A stretch of DNA of 38,200 bases from Candidatus Ruania gallistercoris (GCA_019116305.1 DXBY01000351.1:1-38200), one strand, 5' to 3'; positions 7,460 through 16,607 are shown, counted from the first letter of the stretch. Program-made: numbers and translations. Notes: a model not told the origin generated them from the letters alone.

Positions 7460-9168
7460 GGCGGTCGACCGGCTCGCTGGCCGAGCAGATCACCGCTCTG
7501 CAGCGGGCCACCGACCTGGCCGAGGAGGTCCGGCGGGCCGCGGGCGGCACCGATACCGCGCTGCACACCGCAGTCCAGGCTGCCCGCGGTGCCTACGCCC
7601 GGGCTGGCGAACGTCTGGAGCTCTCCGCCGAGCACACGGTGGTGGCCCTGGCCGGGGCGACCGGGAGCGGGAAGTCGTCCCTGCTGAACCGGCTCGCCGG
7701 TGAACAGGTCGCCACCGTCGGCGCCCGCCGGCCGACAACTGCCCAGGCGCAGGCGGTGATCTGCCGCGGCGGGGCGGACACCGATCCGGGTGAGCTGTTG
7801 GACTGGCTCGGCGTATCCCGCCGCACCGAGGTCCACCACGACCGGCTCGCCGGCACAGTGCTGATCGACCTACCCGATGTGGACTCGCTGCGCCGGGATC
7901 ACCACCTGCGCGCCGAGCACCTCACCGAGCGGGCCGATGTGCTGCTGTGGGTACTGGACCCGCAGAAATATGCCGATGCGGTGGTGCACCAGCAGTACCT
8001 GCGGCCGATGGCCCGGCACGCAGAGGTGATGCTGGTGGTGCTGAACCAGGTGGACACCCTGGCAGCCGCCGTCCGTGGTCCGGTCCTGGCCGACCTGGGT
8101 GATCGACTCACCGCCGACGGGCTGGAGGCGGTCACCGTGCTGGCTGCCTCGGCGACCACCTGCGAAGGGCTCGAGGAGCTGACCCGGACGATCGCCGCCG
8201 TCGCCGAGGACCGAAAGAACATCCGCCGCCGGCTCACTGCCGACCTGGCCACCGCCGCGGACACGCTGACGCAGGAGTGCCCACCGGTCCAGGTCCCCGG
8301 AGTAAGCGCCGGAGTGCGGCGCAGCCTCACCGAGGAGCTGAGCATCGCAGCGGGCGCGGACCGGGTGGCGGAGGCGACCGCGACCTCATTCCGGATGCGG
8401 GCCAAGGCGCGCACCGGCTGGCCGGTGACCCGGTGGCTGGGCCGGTTCCGGGTGGACCCGCTGCGCCGGTTGCACCTGGGCGGCGGCGCCGGCGCGCCGG
8501 CCGCTCAGCCGAGTGCGGGACACGACGGCGAGGTGCTCACCGCACCGTCGATGCCGGAGCTGGATCCGGCCGCGCAGGCCGCCGTGGGCCGGGCGCTGAC
8601 CGGGGCCACCGACGCCGTGGTGGGCGAGGCGACCCCGCCGTGGCGACAGTACCTGCACGGGGACGTCGGCCGGCGCGCCGGCGAGGTGACGCAGGGTGCC
8701 CAGGAGGCGATCGCCGGGGTCCTCGCGCGGACCCCGGACCGGCGTGCGGGTAAGGACCCGTCCTGGTTCTCCCTGTGCAGCGCAGTGCAGTGGCTGCTGC
8801 TGGCGGTGCTCGCCGCCGGGCTGCTCTGGCTCGGGGTGATCGCCGGGTTGCGCTACCTGGGTGTGGGTCCGATCTGGACACCGCAGCTCGGCCCGGTGCC
8901 GGCGCAGCCGCCGTGGCCGGAGCTGCCGGCAGTGCCCTGGCCGGTGGCCTTGCTGGCCGCCGGCGCGATCGCCGGGGTGCTGGTGGCGATCGCAGCGGCG
9001 GTCGCTGCCCGGGTGGGTGCGGGCCGGCGACGCCGGCGTACCCGCCGCCGGCTGACCGAGGCGATCGGGGTGGTCGCCGCGCGGGACGTGCTCGATCCGT
9101 TGGCGGAGCGGGCCGGTGCCGCCCAGGAGTATGCCCAGGCGCTCCGACAGGTGACCGGGACGCATTAG
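7456..9168 (+). CDS. Dynamin-like membrane-associated GTPase (second of pair)
   Basis: 570 residues; the ATG at 7456 overlaps the upstream stop by 4 bp. The N-terminal GTPase domain has the P-loop GATGSGKSS (67-75), a switch-I RRPTT (~95), the G3 motif DLPDVDS (~138-144) and a recognisable G4-like NQVD (~197-200). A helical middle region follows. Two strong transmembrane helices lie near the C-terminus, at ~440-470 (WLLLAVLAAGLLWLGVIAG) and ~495-520 (PVALLAAGAIAGVLVAIAAA), then a basic segment GRRRRRTRRR and a final helix. It shares its architecture with the preceding gene, suggesting ancient duplication and a heteromeric complex. It could act in membrane fission, fusion or stress repair. Actinobacterial analogues to compare are IniA/IniC and DynA/DynB; homology to them is not shown here. 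Confidence 0.82.
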   Translation: MRRSTGSLAEQITALQRATDLAEEVRRAAGGTDTALHTAVQAARGAYARAGERLELSAEHTVVALAGATGSGKSSLLNRLAGEQVATVGARRPTTAQAQAVICRGGADTDPGELLDWLGVSRRTEVHHDRLAGTVLIDLPDVDSLRRDHHLRAEHLTERADVLLWVLDPQKYADAVVHQQYLRPMARHAEVMLVVLNQVDTLAAAVRGPVLADLGDRLTADGLEAVTVLAASATTCEGLEELTRTIAAVAEDRKNIRRRLTADLATAADTLTQECPPVQVPGVSAGVRRSLTEELSIAAGADRVAEATATSFRMRAKARTGWPVTRWLGRFRVDPLRRLHLGGGAGAPAAQPSAGHDGEVLTAPSMPELDPAAQAAVGRALTGATDAVVGEATPPWRQYLHGDVGRRAGEVTQGAQEAIAGVLARTPDRRAGKDPSWFSLCSAVQWLLLAVLAAGLLWLGVIAGLRYLGVGPIWTPQLGPVPAQPPWPELPAVPWPVALLAAGAIAGVLVAIAAAVAARVGAGRRRRRTRRRLTEAIGVVAARDVLDPLAERAGAAQEYAQALRQVTGTH

Positions 9169-9171
9169 GAT
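9166..9171 (+). promoter_or_regulatory. Candidate -10 element for aspS
   Basis: TAGGAT at 9166-9171 fits TAnnnT and overlaps the stop codon of the preceding GTPase gene. It would start transcription near 9178, about 45 nt before the aspS GTG. TCCGAC at 9143-9148 has 17-bp spacing and is a weak -35 candidate. Confidence 0.4.
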
Positions 9172-9222
9172 CGACTGGCGCCGCGACCACCGCGGTGATC
9201 TCACGTCCCTGGGAGGATCCCC

Positions 9223-11079
9223 GTGCTTCGTACCCACCAGGCCGGCACCCTGCGCGCCGGCGACATCGGCACCACCGTCACCCTGACCGGGTGGGTGGAC
9301 CGTCGTCGCGATCACGGTGGGGTGGCGTTCCTGGATCTGCGGGACTCCTCCGGGATCGTGCAGGTGGTGGTGCGCGACGAGGAGGTGGCCCACCCGCTGC
9401 GCTCGGAGTTCGTGCTGCAGGTCACCGGTGAGGTCGCCCAGCGCCCGGAGGGAAACACCAACCCGAACCTGGGCACCGGCCAGATCGAGGTGATCGCCTC
9501 CGACGTCGTCGTGCTGAACACCTCCGCCGCTCTGCCGTTCCAGGTCTCTACCGCGATCGACGACCAGGTGAGCGTGAGCGAGGAGGTGGCGTTGAAGTAT
9601 CGCTACCTCGACCTGCGCCGCCCCGGCCCGGCCCATGCGCTCCGGTTGCGTTCGGCGGTGAACCGGGCGGCACGCCGGGTGCTCGACGGCGAAGACTTTG
9701 TGGAGATCGAGACGCCCACCCTGACCCGGTCTACTCCGGAGGGCGCGCGGGACTTCGTGGTGCCCGCGCGGCTGGCCCCGGGCTCCTGGTACGCGCTGCC
9801 ACAGTCCCCGCAGCTGTTCAAACAGCTGCTGATGGTGGCCGGGATGGAGCGGTACTACCAGATCGCCCGCTGCTACCGGGACGAGGACTTCCGCGCCGAC
9901 CGGCAGCCGGAGTTCACCCAGCTGGACGTGGAGATGAGCTTCGTCGAGCAGGACGACGTGATCGCCCTGGCCGAGCAGGTGCTGGTTGCGCTGTGGGAGC
10001 TGATCGGGCACACCATCCCCACCCCGATCCCGCGGATGACCTACGCCGAAGCGATGCGCCGGTACGGCACCGACAAACCGGATCTGCGGTTCGAGCTGGA
10101 GCTGACCGACCTCACTGAGTACTTCGCCGACACGTCGTTCCGGGTGTTCCAGGCCGCGCACGTGGGTGCGGTGGTGATGCCCGGCGGTGGCAGCCAGCCA
10201 CGCCGGCAGTTCGACGCCTGGCAGGAGTGGGCCAAGCAGCGCGGGGCCAAGGGGCTGGCGTACGTGACGATCGCCGAGGACGGCACCCTCGGCGGACCGG
10301 TGGCGAAGAACCTCAGCGACGCGGAGCGGGACGGGCTGGCCGCGGCCACCGGTGCGCAGCCGGGGGACTGCATCTTCTTCGCTGCCGGTCACCAGAGCGG
10401 CGCCCGCGGATTGCTCGGTGCCGCCCGGTTGGAGATCGGCCGCCGGTGCGAGCTGATCGACCCCGATGCCTGGGCGTTCGTCTGGGTGGTGGACGCCCCG
10501 CTGTTCGAGGCAGCCGAGGACGCTGTGGCCGCCGGGGACGTGGCCGTGGGCAGCGGGAGATGGACGGCCGTGCACCACGCGTTCACCTCCCCCCGGCCGG
10601 AGTACCTGGACACCTTCGACACCGACCCGGGCAGCGCACTGGCCTACGCCTACGACATCGTCTGCAACGGCAACGAGATCGGTGGCGGGTCGATCCGTAT
10701 CCACTCCCGCGCAGTGCAGGAGCGGGTGTTCGCGGTGATGGGGATCACCGAGGAGGAGGCGCAGGAGAAGTTCGGCTTCCTGCTCGAGGCGTTCGCCTTC
10801 GGCGCGCCGCCGCACGGCGGGATCGCGTTCGGCTGGGACCGGATCGTGGCCCTGCTCGCCGGTGCCGAGTCCATCCGGGACGTGATCGCGTTCCCGAAGT
10901 CCGGTGGCGGCTACGACCCGCTGACCGGGGCCCCGGCGCCGATCACCGCCGCGCAGCGCAAGGAGGCCGGTGTGGATGCGAAGCCGGAGCGGCAGGACGC
11001 GGCGGCTGCCGGACGGCCTGACGGCGCTGGTGGGGCCGACGGCGCGGGCGGGGCCGGGGGGCCCAACGAGCGCGGGTGA
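9223..11079 (+). CDS. aspS: Aspartyl-tRNA synthetase, probably non-discriminating (Asp/Asn)
   Basis: 618 residues from a GTG with GGGAGG at 9211-9216. Bacterial-type AspRS: an OB-fold anticodon domain at ~1-105 ([11 protein letters not shown]), a class II core with the flipping-loop region [17 protein letters not shown], motif 2 ([18 protein letters not shown]), a GAD insertion, and motif 3 ([16 protein letters not shown]). His31 follows RRRD where E. coli has Leu, and Gly77 occupies the E. coli Lys position in the anticodon domain. This His/Gly pair marks enzymes that also aspartylate tRNA-Asn, which GatCAB then amidates. The last ~30 residues are Gly/Ala-rich, probably disordered. The stop overlaps the GNAT gene by 4 bp. 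Confidence 0.96.
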   Translation: MLRTHQAGTLRAGDIGTTVTLTGWVDRRRDHGGVAFLDLRDSSGIVQVVVRDEEVAHPLRSEFVLQVTGEVAQRPEGNTNPNLGTGQIEVIASDVVVLNTSAALPFQVSTAIDDQVSVSEEVALKYRYLDLRRPGPAHALRLRSAVNRAARRVLDGEDFVEIETPTLTRSTPEGARDFVVPARLAPGSWYALPQSPQLFKQLLMVAGMERYYQIARCYRDEDFRADRQPEFTQLDVEMSFVEQDDVIALAEQVLVALWELIGHTIPTPIPRMTYAEAMRRYGTDKPDLRFELELTDLTEYFADTSFRVFQAAHVGAVVMPGGGSQPRRQFDAWQEWAKQRGAKGLAYVTIAEDGTLGGPVAKNLSDAERDGLAAATGAQPGDCIFFAAGHQSGARGLLGAARLEIGRRCELIDPDAWAFVWVVDAPLFEAAEDAVAAGDVAVGSGRWTAVHHAFTSPRPEYLDTFDTDPGSALAYAYDIVCNGNEIGGGSIRIHSRAVQERVFAVMGITEEEAQEKFGFLLEAFAFGAPPHGGIAFGWDRIVALLAGAESIRDVIAFPKSGGGYDPLTGAPAPITAAQRKEAGVDAKPERQDAAAAGRPDGAGGADGAGGAGGPNERG

Positions 11080-11879
11080 GTACTGGTCCGTACCCGAGTT
11101 TCGTCCCGGTCCGCACTGCTGCCGATCTTCCGCGGCGGTGGCGCACCTTCCCGTTCCTGGCCGCTGACCTGCCGCGGTACCAGGGCGCGATCGGCTGGGG
11201 CGGCCAGGACGCACTCGCGCTGAGCGTCACCGCGGGGGACGGCACCTCCCGGGCATTGGTCGGGGTGGGTGCGGCAGCCGACCTGGCGGCGGTGATCGCA
11301 GCCGCGTTCGATGATTCCGGCGGCCCGCTCCCGGGCAGTGGTCTAGGTGGCGCACCGGTGGCGGTGGCGAGCCTGACCCGAGGTGCCTGGGACCTGCTGC
11401 CCACTCCGGTCCGCGACCGCCTGGCGCTGGAGCAGGTCTCACACTGGGACTGGTTGGTGACCACTACGGTGCCGCCGGCGCAGCCGGGGGAGGACCGGGT
11501 GGTCGAGCTGGACCTGGTCGGCGACCGGGCCGAGCTGGAGGGTCTGCAGCGCCTGGTGCTACCGCAGACCTACACCACGCTCGACCGGCCGGACACCCGG
11601 TGGTACGGCTGGCGGGACACCGAGGGTGTGCTGCGCTGCATGGCCGCGGCCACCACGCGGGCCGGGGACCTGCACCTGGGGTCGATCGGTACGCACCCAC
11701 AGTGGCGCCGTCGTGGACTGGCCGCCACGGTGACCGCGGCACTGACGCGCATCGGGCTGGCAGACCATGGCCAGGTGAGTCTGGGGCTGTACACCGACAA
11801 CGAGGCCGCCCGCCGGGTGTACCTGCGGCTCGGGTATCGCCTCGGCCAGCAGGTGGAGTCCCACCGCCCCGCTCGCTGA
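11076..11879 (+). CDS. GNAT-family N-acetyltransferase
   Basis: 267 residues; the GTG at 11076 overlaps the aspS stop (GTGA). The C-terminal third is a recognisable GNAT fold: [25 protein letters not shown] (~198-222) holds the acetyl-CoA pyrophosphate loop (QWRRRGLA, fitting Q/RxxGxG/A), and [20 protein letters not shown] is the usual motif B. The N-terminal ~150 residues are a second, weakly conserved domain; such two-domain GNATs are common in actinobacteria. The substrate (small molecule, protein amine or tRNA) cannot be read from the sequence. Overlap with aspS suggests co-expression but not necessarily a shared role. It converges with the MmpL-type transporter gene, with 16 bp between the stops. 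Confidence 0.85.
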   Translation: MSTGPYPSFVPVRTAADLPRRWRTFPFLAADLPRYQGAIGWGGQDALALSVTAGDGTSRALVGVGAAADLAAVIAAAFDDSGGPLPGSGLGGAPVAVASLTRGAWDLLPTPVRDRLALEQVSHWDWLVTTTVPPAQPGEDRVVELDLVGDRAELEGLQRLVLPQTYTTLDRPDTRWYGWRDTEGVLRCMAAATTRAGDLHLGSIGTHPQWRRRGLAATVTAALTRIGLADHGQVSLGLYTDNEAARRVYLRLGYRLGQQVESHRPAR

Positions 11880-11895
11880 GCCCACGACCTATGGC

Positions 11896-14193
11896 TCAGT
11901 GCTGGATGCCGAAGCGCCGGTGCAGGCGAGCCAGGGGGCCGGGTGCCCACCAGTTCCGGTGCCCGAGCAGGGTCATCGTCGCCGGCACCAGCAACATCCG
12001 CACCAGGGTGGCGTCGATCAGCACCGTCACCGCCAAGGCGACACCGACCTCCTTGATCGGAAGCAGCTCGCCGCTGGCGAACCCGGCGAACACCACGATG
12101 ATCACCAGCGCCGCCGAGGTGATGATCCGCCCGGACTGCTGCAGCCCGGCGCGGACCGAGGCGTTGTTGTCGCCCAGGTGGATCCCGCCCCGGCCGCCGT
12201 CGTAGAACTCCTTGATCCGGGCGATGAGGAAGACCTCGTAGTCCATCGCCAGCCCGAAGCCGAAGGCCACCACCACGGCCACCACATAGGACTCCAGCCC
12301 ACCGACCGAGGTGAAGTCGAGCAGGCTGGCCAGGTGACCCTCCTGGAAGACCCACGTGGTGACGCCCAGAGAAGCGCACAACGAGAGCGCGTTCACGATC
12401 AGCGCCTTCAGCGGCACCAGCAGCGAGCCGGTCATCAGGAACAGCAGCACGAACGTGGCCAGCACCACGATCCCGGCGGCCAGCGGGAGACCCTGCACCA
12501 ACGCCTCGGTGAAGTCCAGCTGGTTCGCTGCCTGACCGAGCACCCAGAAGTCGGTCACCGACGCCGGATCCAGGTCCCGGATCGCGCGCACCACCTCGGT
12601 CGCGGCCTCGCCACCGGCGTCGTCGGTGTCCACCTGCACGCCGATCAGCTGGTACTGCTCGCTGACCTCCTCGGTGATCTCGGCACCGGTCACGTCGGCC
12701 ACGCCACTGACCTCCTCGGCAAAGGCCGCGGCCTGCTCGGCGTCACCTTCGACCACTACCTGTACCGGCGGTGCGGCGAAGGCGGGGTACTGCTCGTCCA
12801 GCACCGTGAGGAACTCCCGCTGGTCGGAGTCGGCCGGGACCATCTCGGTGGTGCTGTTCCGCAGGTTCAGCCCGAGCAGCGGACTGGCGAGAAGGACCAG
12901 TACCGCCGCCGCAGCGGTCATCACCAGCCACGGGCGGCGTTGTACCCCGCCGGCCAGCCGGGAGAAGAAGCCGTGCTCCGGGGCAGTCTCCCCGAGTGTG
13001 CCGAGCAGCGCGCGCAGCCCCGGCACCCGGCGCAGCAGCGGAGGTCGCAGCATCCGCCGCCCGCGCAGCCGCAGCAGCGCCGGCACCAGGGTGAGTGCGG
13101 AGGCGACGGCGATCACCACCACCGAAACCCCCGCCGCACCCAGGGACCGGAGGATCTCCGGGCGGAGCAGCAGCAGTCCGGCGATCGCGATCGCCACCGT
13201 GAGGGCGGAGAACGTCACCGTGCGGCCGGCGGTGGACAGTGTGGTGCGCAGTGCTCGCTCCACTGCCGGGTCCCGGCGGGTCGACCGGCGCCGGGACCGG
13301 GTGCGCCGCCTCGTCCCGGGCAGCGTGCTCTCCAGCTCGGCGTCCACCTCGCGGCGGATCTCCTCCCGGTAGCGGGACACGATCAGCAGGCCGTAATCGA
13401 TCGAGAGGCCCAGTCCCAGCACGGTGACCACGTTGACCACCACCGAGTCCAGCTCGATCAGGTGGGAGAATCCGAGCAGCACGCCGAGCCCGCCGGCGAT
13501 GGAGGCGATCGCACCGGCGAGCGGCATCCCGGCGGCGAGGAAACCGCCGAAGACCACCACCATGATCAGCAGCGAGATCGGCAGGGCGACCGCCTCACCG
13601 CGGGTGAGGTCCTCCTCCATCTGGCCCACGACCGAGTCGGTCAGCAGCGTGTCACTGGAGACCACCACCCGGGCGGGATCGGCCAGCTCCGCCCCGAACG
13701 CGGTGAGCTGGGCGACCACCTGGTCCTCCGCCGTCGCCTCGGCATCCTCGGAGAGCGTGCCCTCGAGCGTGACGCTGATCAGGAAACCGTTGCCGTCCGC
13801 GGCCAGGAACGGTGCCGCCTGCTCCGAGTCCAGGCCGTCCGGGAACACGAACGGGTCGGCGACGGCCTCCACGCCGTCGGTGTCCAGCAACCGGGAGTGG
13901 ATGGTGGTGATCGCACGGCCGGCGTCGCTGACCGCCTCCGCGTCGGTCAGATCCACACCGGTGACCACAGCGGTGATCGTGGTGGGTTCGTGCGCGACGT
14001 CGTTGAGGATCTCCCGGCCCTCCTGGCTCTCCGAACCCGGGACAACCGGCTCCCCGGAGTGCAGCCGATCGAACAGGCCCGGGCCGCCGAGTCCGGTCAG
14101 TGCAAGCCCGGCGGACACGGCCACGAGCAGGATCCAGGACAGCACGGTGAGCAACGGGTGTCGGGCGATCGTGCGCCCCAGGCGGTCGAACAC
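11896..14193 (-). CDS. MmpL-family (RND superfamily) membrane transporter
   Basis: 765 residues from the GTG at 14193 (VFDRLGRTIARHPLLTV). An N-terminal helix (~14-36) is followed by a large extracytoplasmic loop, a five-to-six helix bundle, then a second copy of loop plus bundle: the internal duplication of MMPL proteins. Each bundle holds an Asp-Tyr pair in transmembrane helix 4 and its counterpart: D266-Y267 in GLGLSIDYG, and D651-Y652 in FGLAMDYE. In MmpL3 the equivalent pairs relay protons. The protein probably exports lipids or hydrophobic compounds using the proton gradient. A basic Arg-rich cytoplasmic loop lies between the halves. No accessory MmpS-like or lipid-synthesis gene is adjacent, so the cargo is unknown. 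It is divergent from rarA. Confidence 0.9.
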   Translation of the reverse strand: MFDRLGRTIARHPLLTVLSWILLVAVSAGLALTGLGGPGLFDRLHSGEPVVPGSESQEGREILNDVAHEPTTITAVVTGVDLTDAEAVSDAGRAITTIHSRLLDTDGVEAVADPFVFPDGLDSEQAAPFLAADGNGFLISVTLEGTLSEDAEATAEDQVVAQLTAFGAELADPARVVVSSDTLLTDSVVGQMEEDLTRGEAVALPISLLIMVVVFGGFLAAGMPLAGAIASIAGGLGVLLGFSHLIELDSVVVNVVTVLGLGLSIDYGLLIVSRYREEIRREVDAELESTLPGTRRRTRSRRRSTRRDPAVERALRTTLSTAGRTVTFSALTVAIAIAGLLLLRPEILRSLGAAGVSVVVIAVASALTLVPALLRLRGRRMLRPPLLRRVPGLRALLGTLGETAPEHGFFSRLAGGVQRRPWLVMTAAAAVLVLLASPLLGLNLRNSTTEMVPADSDQREFLTVLDEQYPAFAAPPVQVVVEGDAEQAAAFAEEVSGVADVTGAEITEEVSEQYQLIGVQVDTDDAGGEAATEVVRAIRDLDPASVTDFWVLGQAANQLDFTEALVQGLPLAAGIVVLATFVLLFLMTGSLLVPLKALIVNALSLCASLGVTTWVFQEGHLASLLDFTSVGGLESYVVAVVVAFGFGLAMDYEVFLIARIKEFYDGGRGGIHLGDNNASVRAGLQQSGRIITSAALVIIVVFAGFASGELLPIKEVGVALAVTVLIDATLVRMLLVPATMTLLGHRNWWAPGPLARLHRRFGIQH

Positions 14194-14226
14194 GGACCAA
14201 TCATGGCAGCCGCGTAGGCTGGAGCC
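14194..14226. promoter_or_regulatory. Divergent leaderless promoter pair between the MmpL gene and rarA
   Basis: Only 33 bp separate the two GTG starts. On the minus strand CATGAT (14205-14200) lies 6 nt before the GTG at 14193. On the plus strand TAGGCT (14215-14220) lies 6 nt before the GTG at 14227. Neither gene has a usable Shine-Dalgarno sequence. Both transcripts would therefore start at their start codons, with polymerase footprints that overlap. Confidence 0.6.
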
Positions 14227-15579
14227 GTGGATCTGTTCGAGTCCGCCGGTCAGGAGACCAGTGGCGTCCCGCGTGCCTGGGACGCCGCACCGTTGGCGGT
14301 ACGGATGCGGCCGGCTGCGGCCGAGGAGGTGCTCGGGCAGCAGCACCTGCTGGAACCGGGCTCACCGCTGCGCCGGCTGATCGAGCCGCCGCAACCCGGA
14401 TCGCTGCCCCCGTCCTCCGTGGTGCTCTGGGGTCCTCCTGGCACCGGCAAGACCACCCTGGCCTACCTGGTGGCGCAGTCCTCCGGGCGCCGGTTCACCG
14501 AGCTGTCCGCGGTGACCGCTGGGGTGAAGGACGTGCGTGCGGTGATCGAGGCCGCCCGCCGCCGGCTGGTCACCTCCGGGGAGGAGACCGTGCTGTTCAT
14601 CGACGAGGTGCACCGGTTCTCCAAGACGCAGCAGGACGCTCTGCTCCCGGCGGTGGAGAACAGGTGGGTCACGTTGATGGCGGCCACCACGGAGAACCCG
14701 TCCTTCTCGGTGATCTCACCGCTGCTGTCCCGCTCGATCCTGCTCACCCTTCGGGCGCTGACCAGTGCCGACCTGGACGCGCTCGTTAGCCGGGCACTGA
14801 CCGACGAGCGCGGTCTGGCCGGGCGGATCGAGCTGGCCGACGAGGCCCGGGAGTACCTGCTCCGGCTCGCCGGTGGTGATGCCCGCAAGGCGCTGACGAT
14901 CGTGGAGGCCGCCGCCGGGACCGCCCTGGAGGCCGGGGCGGAGGAGATCACCCTCGAGGCGATGGAGCAGGCGATCGACGTGGCGGCGGTGCGCTACGAC
15001 CGCGCCGGCGACCAGCACTACGACGTGATCAGCGCCTTCATCAAGTCGATGCGTGGCAGCGATGTGGACGCCGCGCTGCACTACCTGGCCCGGATGGTGG
15101 TGGCGGGGGAGGACCCGCGGTTCATCGCCCGCCGAATCGTGATCGCCGCCGCGGAGGATGTCGGCATGGCCGACCCCACGGCGCTGCAGACAGCGGTCGC
15201 AGCCGCACAGTCGGTGGCACTGATCGGGATGCCCGAGGCCCGGATCATTCTCGCCGAGGCCGTGGTGCATGTGACCAGTGCGCCGAAGTCGAACGCTGCC
15301 TACCGCGGGATCGACGCCGCGATCGCCGATGTCCGCGCCGGACAGGCCGGTAGTGTGCCCGCACACCTGCGGGACACCCACTACGCCGGTGCGAACAAGC
15401 TCGGCCACGGACTGACGTACGTGTACTCGCATGACGAACCGCACGCCGTCGCGACGCAGACCTACCTGCCCGAGGAGCTCGCCGACGCCCGCTACTACCA
15501 CCCGACCGACCGCGGGTTCGAACGGACGCTGTCGGAACGGCTGGAGCGGGTGCGAGGGCTCCTCGGTCGGGATCGCTGA
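14227..15579 (+). CDS. rarA: Replication-associated recombination protein A (AAA+ ATPase)
   Basis: 450 residues, typical of RarA/MgsA (Mgs1/WRNIP1 family). It is a clamp-loader-like AAA+ ATPase acting at stalled forks and single-strand/double-strand DNA junctions. Walker [10 protein letters not shown] is at 69-77, Walker [20 protein letters not shown] at ~123-141, sensor 1 [10 protein letters not shown], and sensor 2 GDARKAL. The C-terminal tetramerisation domain includes the family-typical [18 protein letters not shown] and the terminal YHPTDRGFE. The N-terminal RMRP and GQQHLL match the family. It starts at a GTG directly downstream of a -10 element, so it is probably leaderless. No gene follows before the rpsD promoter. 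Confidence 0.96.
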   Translation: MDLFESAGQETSGVPRAWDAAPLAVRMRPAAAEEVLGQQHLLEPGSPLRRLIEPPQPGSLPPSSVVLWGPPGTGKTTLAYLVAQSSGRRFTELSAVTAGVKDVRAVIEAARRRLVTSGEETVLFIDEVHRFSKTQQDALLPAVENRWVTLMAATTENPSFSVISPLLSRSILLTLRALTSADLDALVSRALTDERGLAGRIELADEAREYLLRLAGGDARKALTIVEAAAGTALEAGAEEITLEAMEQAIDVAAVRYDRAGDQHYDVISAFIKSMRGSDVDAALHYLARMVVAGEDPRFIARRIVIAAAEDVGMADPTALQTAVAAAQSVALIGMPEARIILAEAVVHVTSAPKSNAAYRGIDAAIADVRAGQAGSVPAHLRDTHYAGANKLGHGLTYVYSHDEPHAVATQTYLPEELADARYYHPTDRGFERTLSERLERVRGLLGRDR

Positions 15580-15707
15580 CCACGGTGGTCCCGCATCGTC
15601 CGGGTCGTGCACACGCCGGACGGGGCGTGCCCGGGCGCGAGTCTGGTGCGCACGGGCCACCACGGGCCAGTGAGCGGCCTCACGCCGGTATCACGCCCGC
15701 AGTGGGC
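15580..15707. other. Gene-free stretch between rarA and the rpsD promoter
   Basis: Together with the rpsD promoter and leader this makes a 313-bp gap without a gene. The first ~128 bp contain only short G/C repeats, such as CACGGGCCA appearing twice around 15655-15670. I see no convincing terminator, small gene or RNA gene here. Confidence 0.5.
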
Positions 15708-15713
15708 TATAGT
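15708..15713 (+). promoter_or_regulatory. -10 element of rpsD
   Basis: TATAGT is the best match to a sigma-70-type -10 hexamer in this part of the window and stands out against the GC-rich surroundings. Transcription would start near 15720. No strong -35 is visible 16-18 bp upstream. Confidence 0.65.
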
Positions 15714-15892
15714 TGTGGGGTTGCCCAGACGGGCACACCTGGGGTCTTAGCCGACGGCTCTGCCACCCACGGACGCTGCACTGAGCACCGCTCGGGCCGT
15801 TCACCGGAACACGCAGACCTGGAGTTGACCCCGCACGGCCGGTCGAACCGCGACCGGTGGTGTGACGTTGAGATCACGACAGGAAGTAGTTC
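15714..15892 (+). promoter_or_regulatory. Structured 5' leader of rpsD
   Basis: About 170 nt lie between the likely start of transcription and the rpsD ATG. The leader contains a 5-bp hairpin with a 4-nt loop (TGCCC 15722-15726, GGGCA 15731-15735) right at the 5' end, and a perfect 7-bp hairpin with a 5-nt loop (15839-15845 with 15851-15857). The second lies about 25 nt before the ribosome site AGGAAG (15881-15886). Ribosomal protein S4 represses its own mRNA in several bacteria by binding a leader structure. Autogenous control here is inferred from that precedent and the leader length. Confidence 0.4.
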
Positions 15893-16519
15893 ATGGCTTC
15901 GAAGAACCGTACGCGCCGGCAGGTCCGGCTCTCTCGCGCCCTCGGGATCGCGCTGACCCCGAAGGCGGTCAAGTACTTCGAGAAGCGGCCCTACCCGCCG
16001 GGTGAGCACGGCCGCGCCCGCCGCCGCACCGAGTCCGACTACGCGGTCCGGCTGAAGGAGAAGCAGCGTCTGCGCGCCCAGTACGGCCTGCGGGAGGCCC
16101 AGCTGCGCCGCGCGTTCGAGGAGGCCCGCCGCGAGGAGGGCCTGACCGGTGAGACCCTGGTGGAGAACCTGGAGACCCGCCTGGACGCCCTCGTGCTGCG
16201 CGCCGGGTTCGGCCGGACGATGGCTCAGGCCCGCCAGCACGTGGTGCACCGCCACATCCTGGTCGATGGCAAGCTGGTGGACCGTCCCTCCTACCGGGTG
16301 AAGCCCGGCCAGGTGGTGCAGGCCAAGCCCCGCAGCCAGACCATGGTGCCGTTCCAGGTGGCCGCCGCCGGCGCCCACCGGGATGTGCTGCCGAACCTGC
16401 CCGAGTACCTGGACGTGCAGCTCGAGAAGCTGCGCTTCGAGCTGGTTCGGCGGCCGAAGCGGGCCGAGGTGCCGATCACCTGCGACGTGCAGCTGGTCGT
16501 CGAGCACTACTCGCGCTGA
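15893..16519 (+). CDS. rpsD: Ribosomal protein S4 (uS4), zinc-free form
   Basis: 208 residues, the normal length. S4 binds 16S rRNA early in 30S assembly and helps fidelity at the mRNA entry. The N-terminal domain opens NRTRRQVRLSRALGIALTPKAVKYFEKRPYPPGEHG. The S4 RNA-binding domain at ~96-158 begins RLDALVLRAGFGRTMAQARQHVVHRHILVDG. The four zinc-binding cysteines of the C+ form are absent; the only cysteine is near the C-terminus (TCDVQLV). The gene stands alone rather than in an rpsM-rpsK-rpsD-rpoA operon, as is usual in actinobacteria. It has its own promoter, leader and a downstream hairpin. AGGAAG precedes the ATG by 6 nt. Confidence 0.97.
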   Translation: MASKNRTRRQVRLSRALGIALTPKAVKYFEKRPYPPGEHGRARRRTESDYAVRLKEKQRLRAQYGLREAQLRRAFEEARREEGLTGETLVENLETRLDALVLRAGFGRTMAQARQHVVHRHILVDGKLVDRPSYRVKPGQVVQAKPRSQTMVPFQVAAAGAHRDVLPNLPEYLDVQLEKLRFELVRRPKRAEVPITCDVQLVVEHYSR

Positions 16520-16532
16520 CCGAGCAACACCC

Positions 16533-16575
16533 GCGCCCCGGGGGGACACCGCACGGCGGTGTGCACCCGGGGCGC
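16533..16575 (+). terminator. Nested hairpin terminator after rpsD
   Basis: An outer perfect 10-bp stem (16533-16542 with 16566-16575) encloses a 3x3 internal loop and an inner perfect 7-bp stem (ACACCGC 16546-16552 with GCGGTGT 16556-16562) with a 3-nt loop. It starts 14 bp after the rpsD stop. There is no T run, but the total stem is long and G/C-rich. It probably isolates rpsD from the following operon. Confidence 0.75.
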
Positions 16576-16607
16576 CGTTGTCGGTGCCACGCTCGCCCCG
16601 GCCCGGG

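Noticed and set aside
8386-11214. Very long open frame on the minus strand across the second GTPase gene and aspS
   Set aside because: It is the mirror of two clearly recognisable genes; its His/Arg/Gly/Gln-rich composition is what GC-rich antisense frames produce, and no domain is seen.
11880-11895. Terminator between the GNAT and MmpL genes
   Set aside because: The spacer is only 16 bp and contains no inverted repeat.
11899-14217. 772-codon plus-strand open frame across the MmpL gene
   Set aside because: The minus strand encodes a full MMPL protein with both Asp-Tyr pairs; the plus-strand product is Gln/His/Gly-rich with no membrane or domain pattern.
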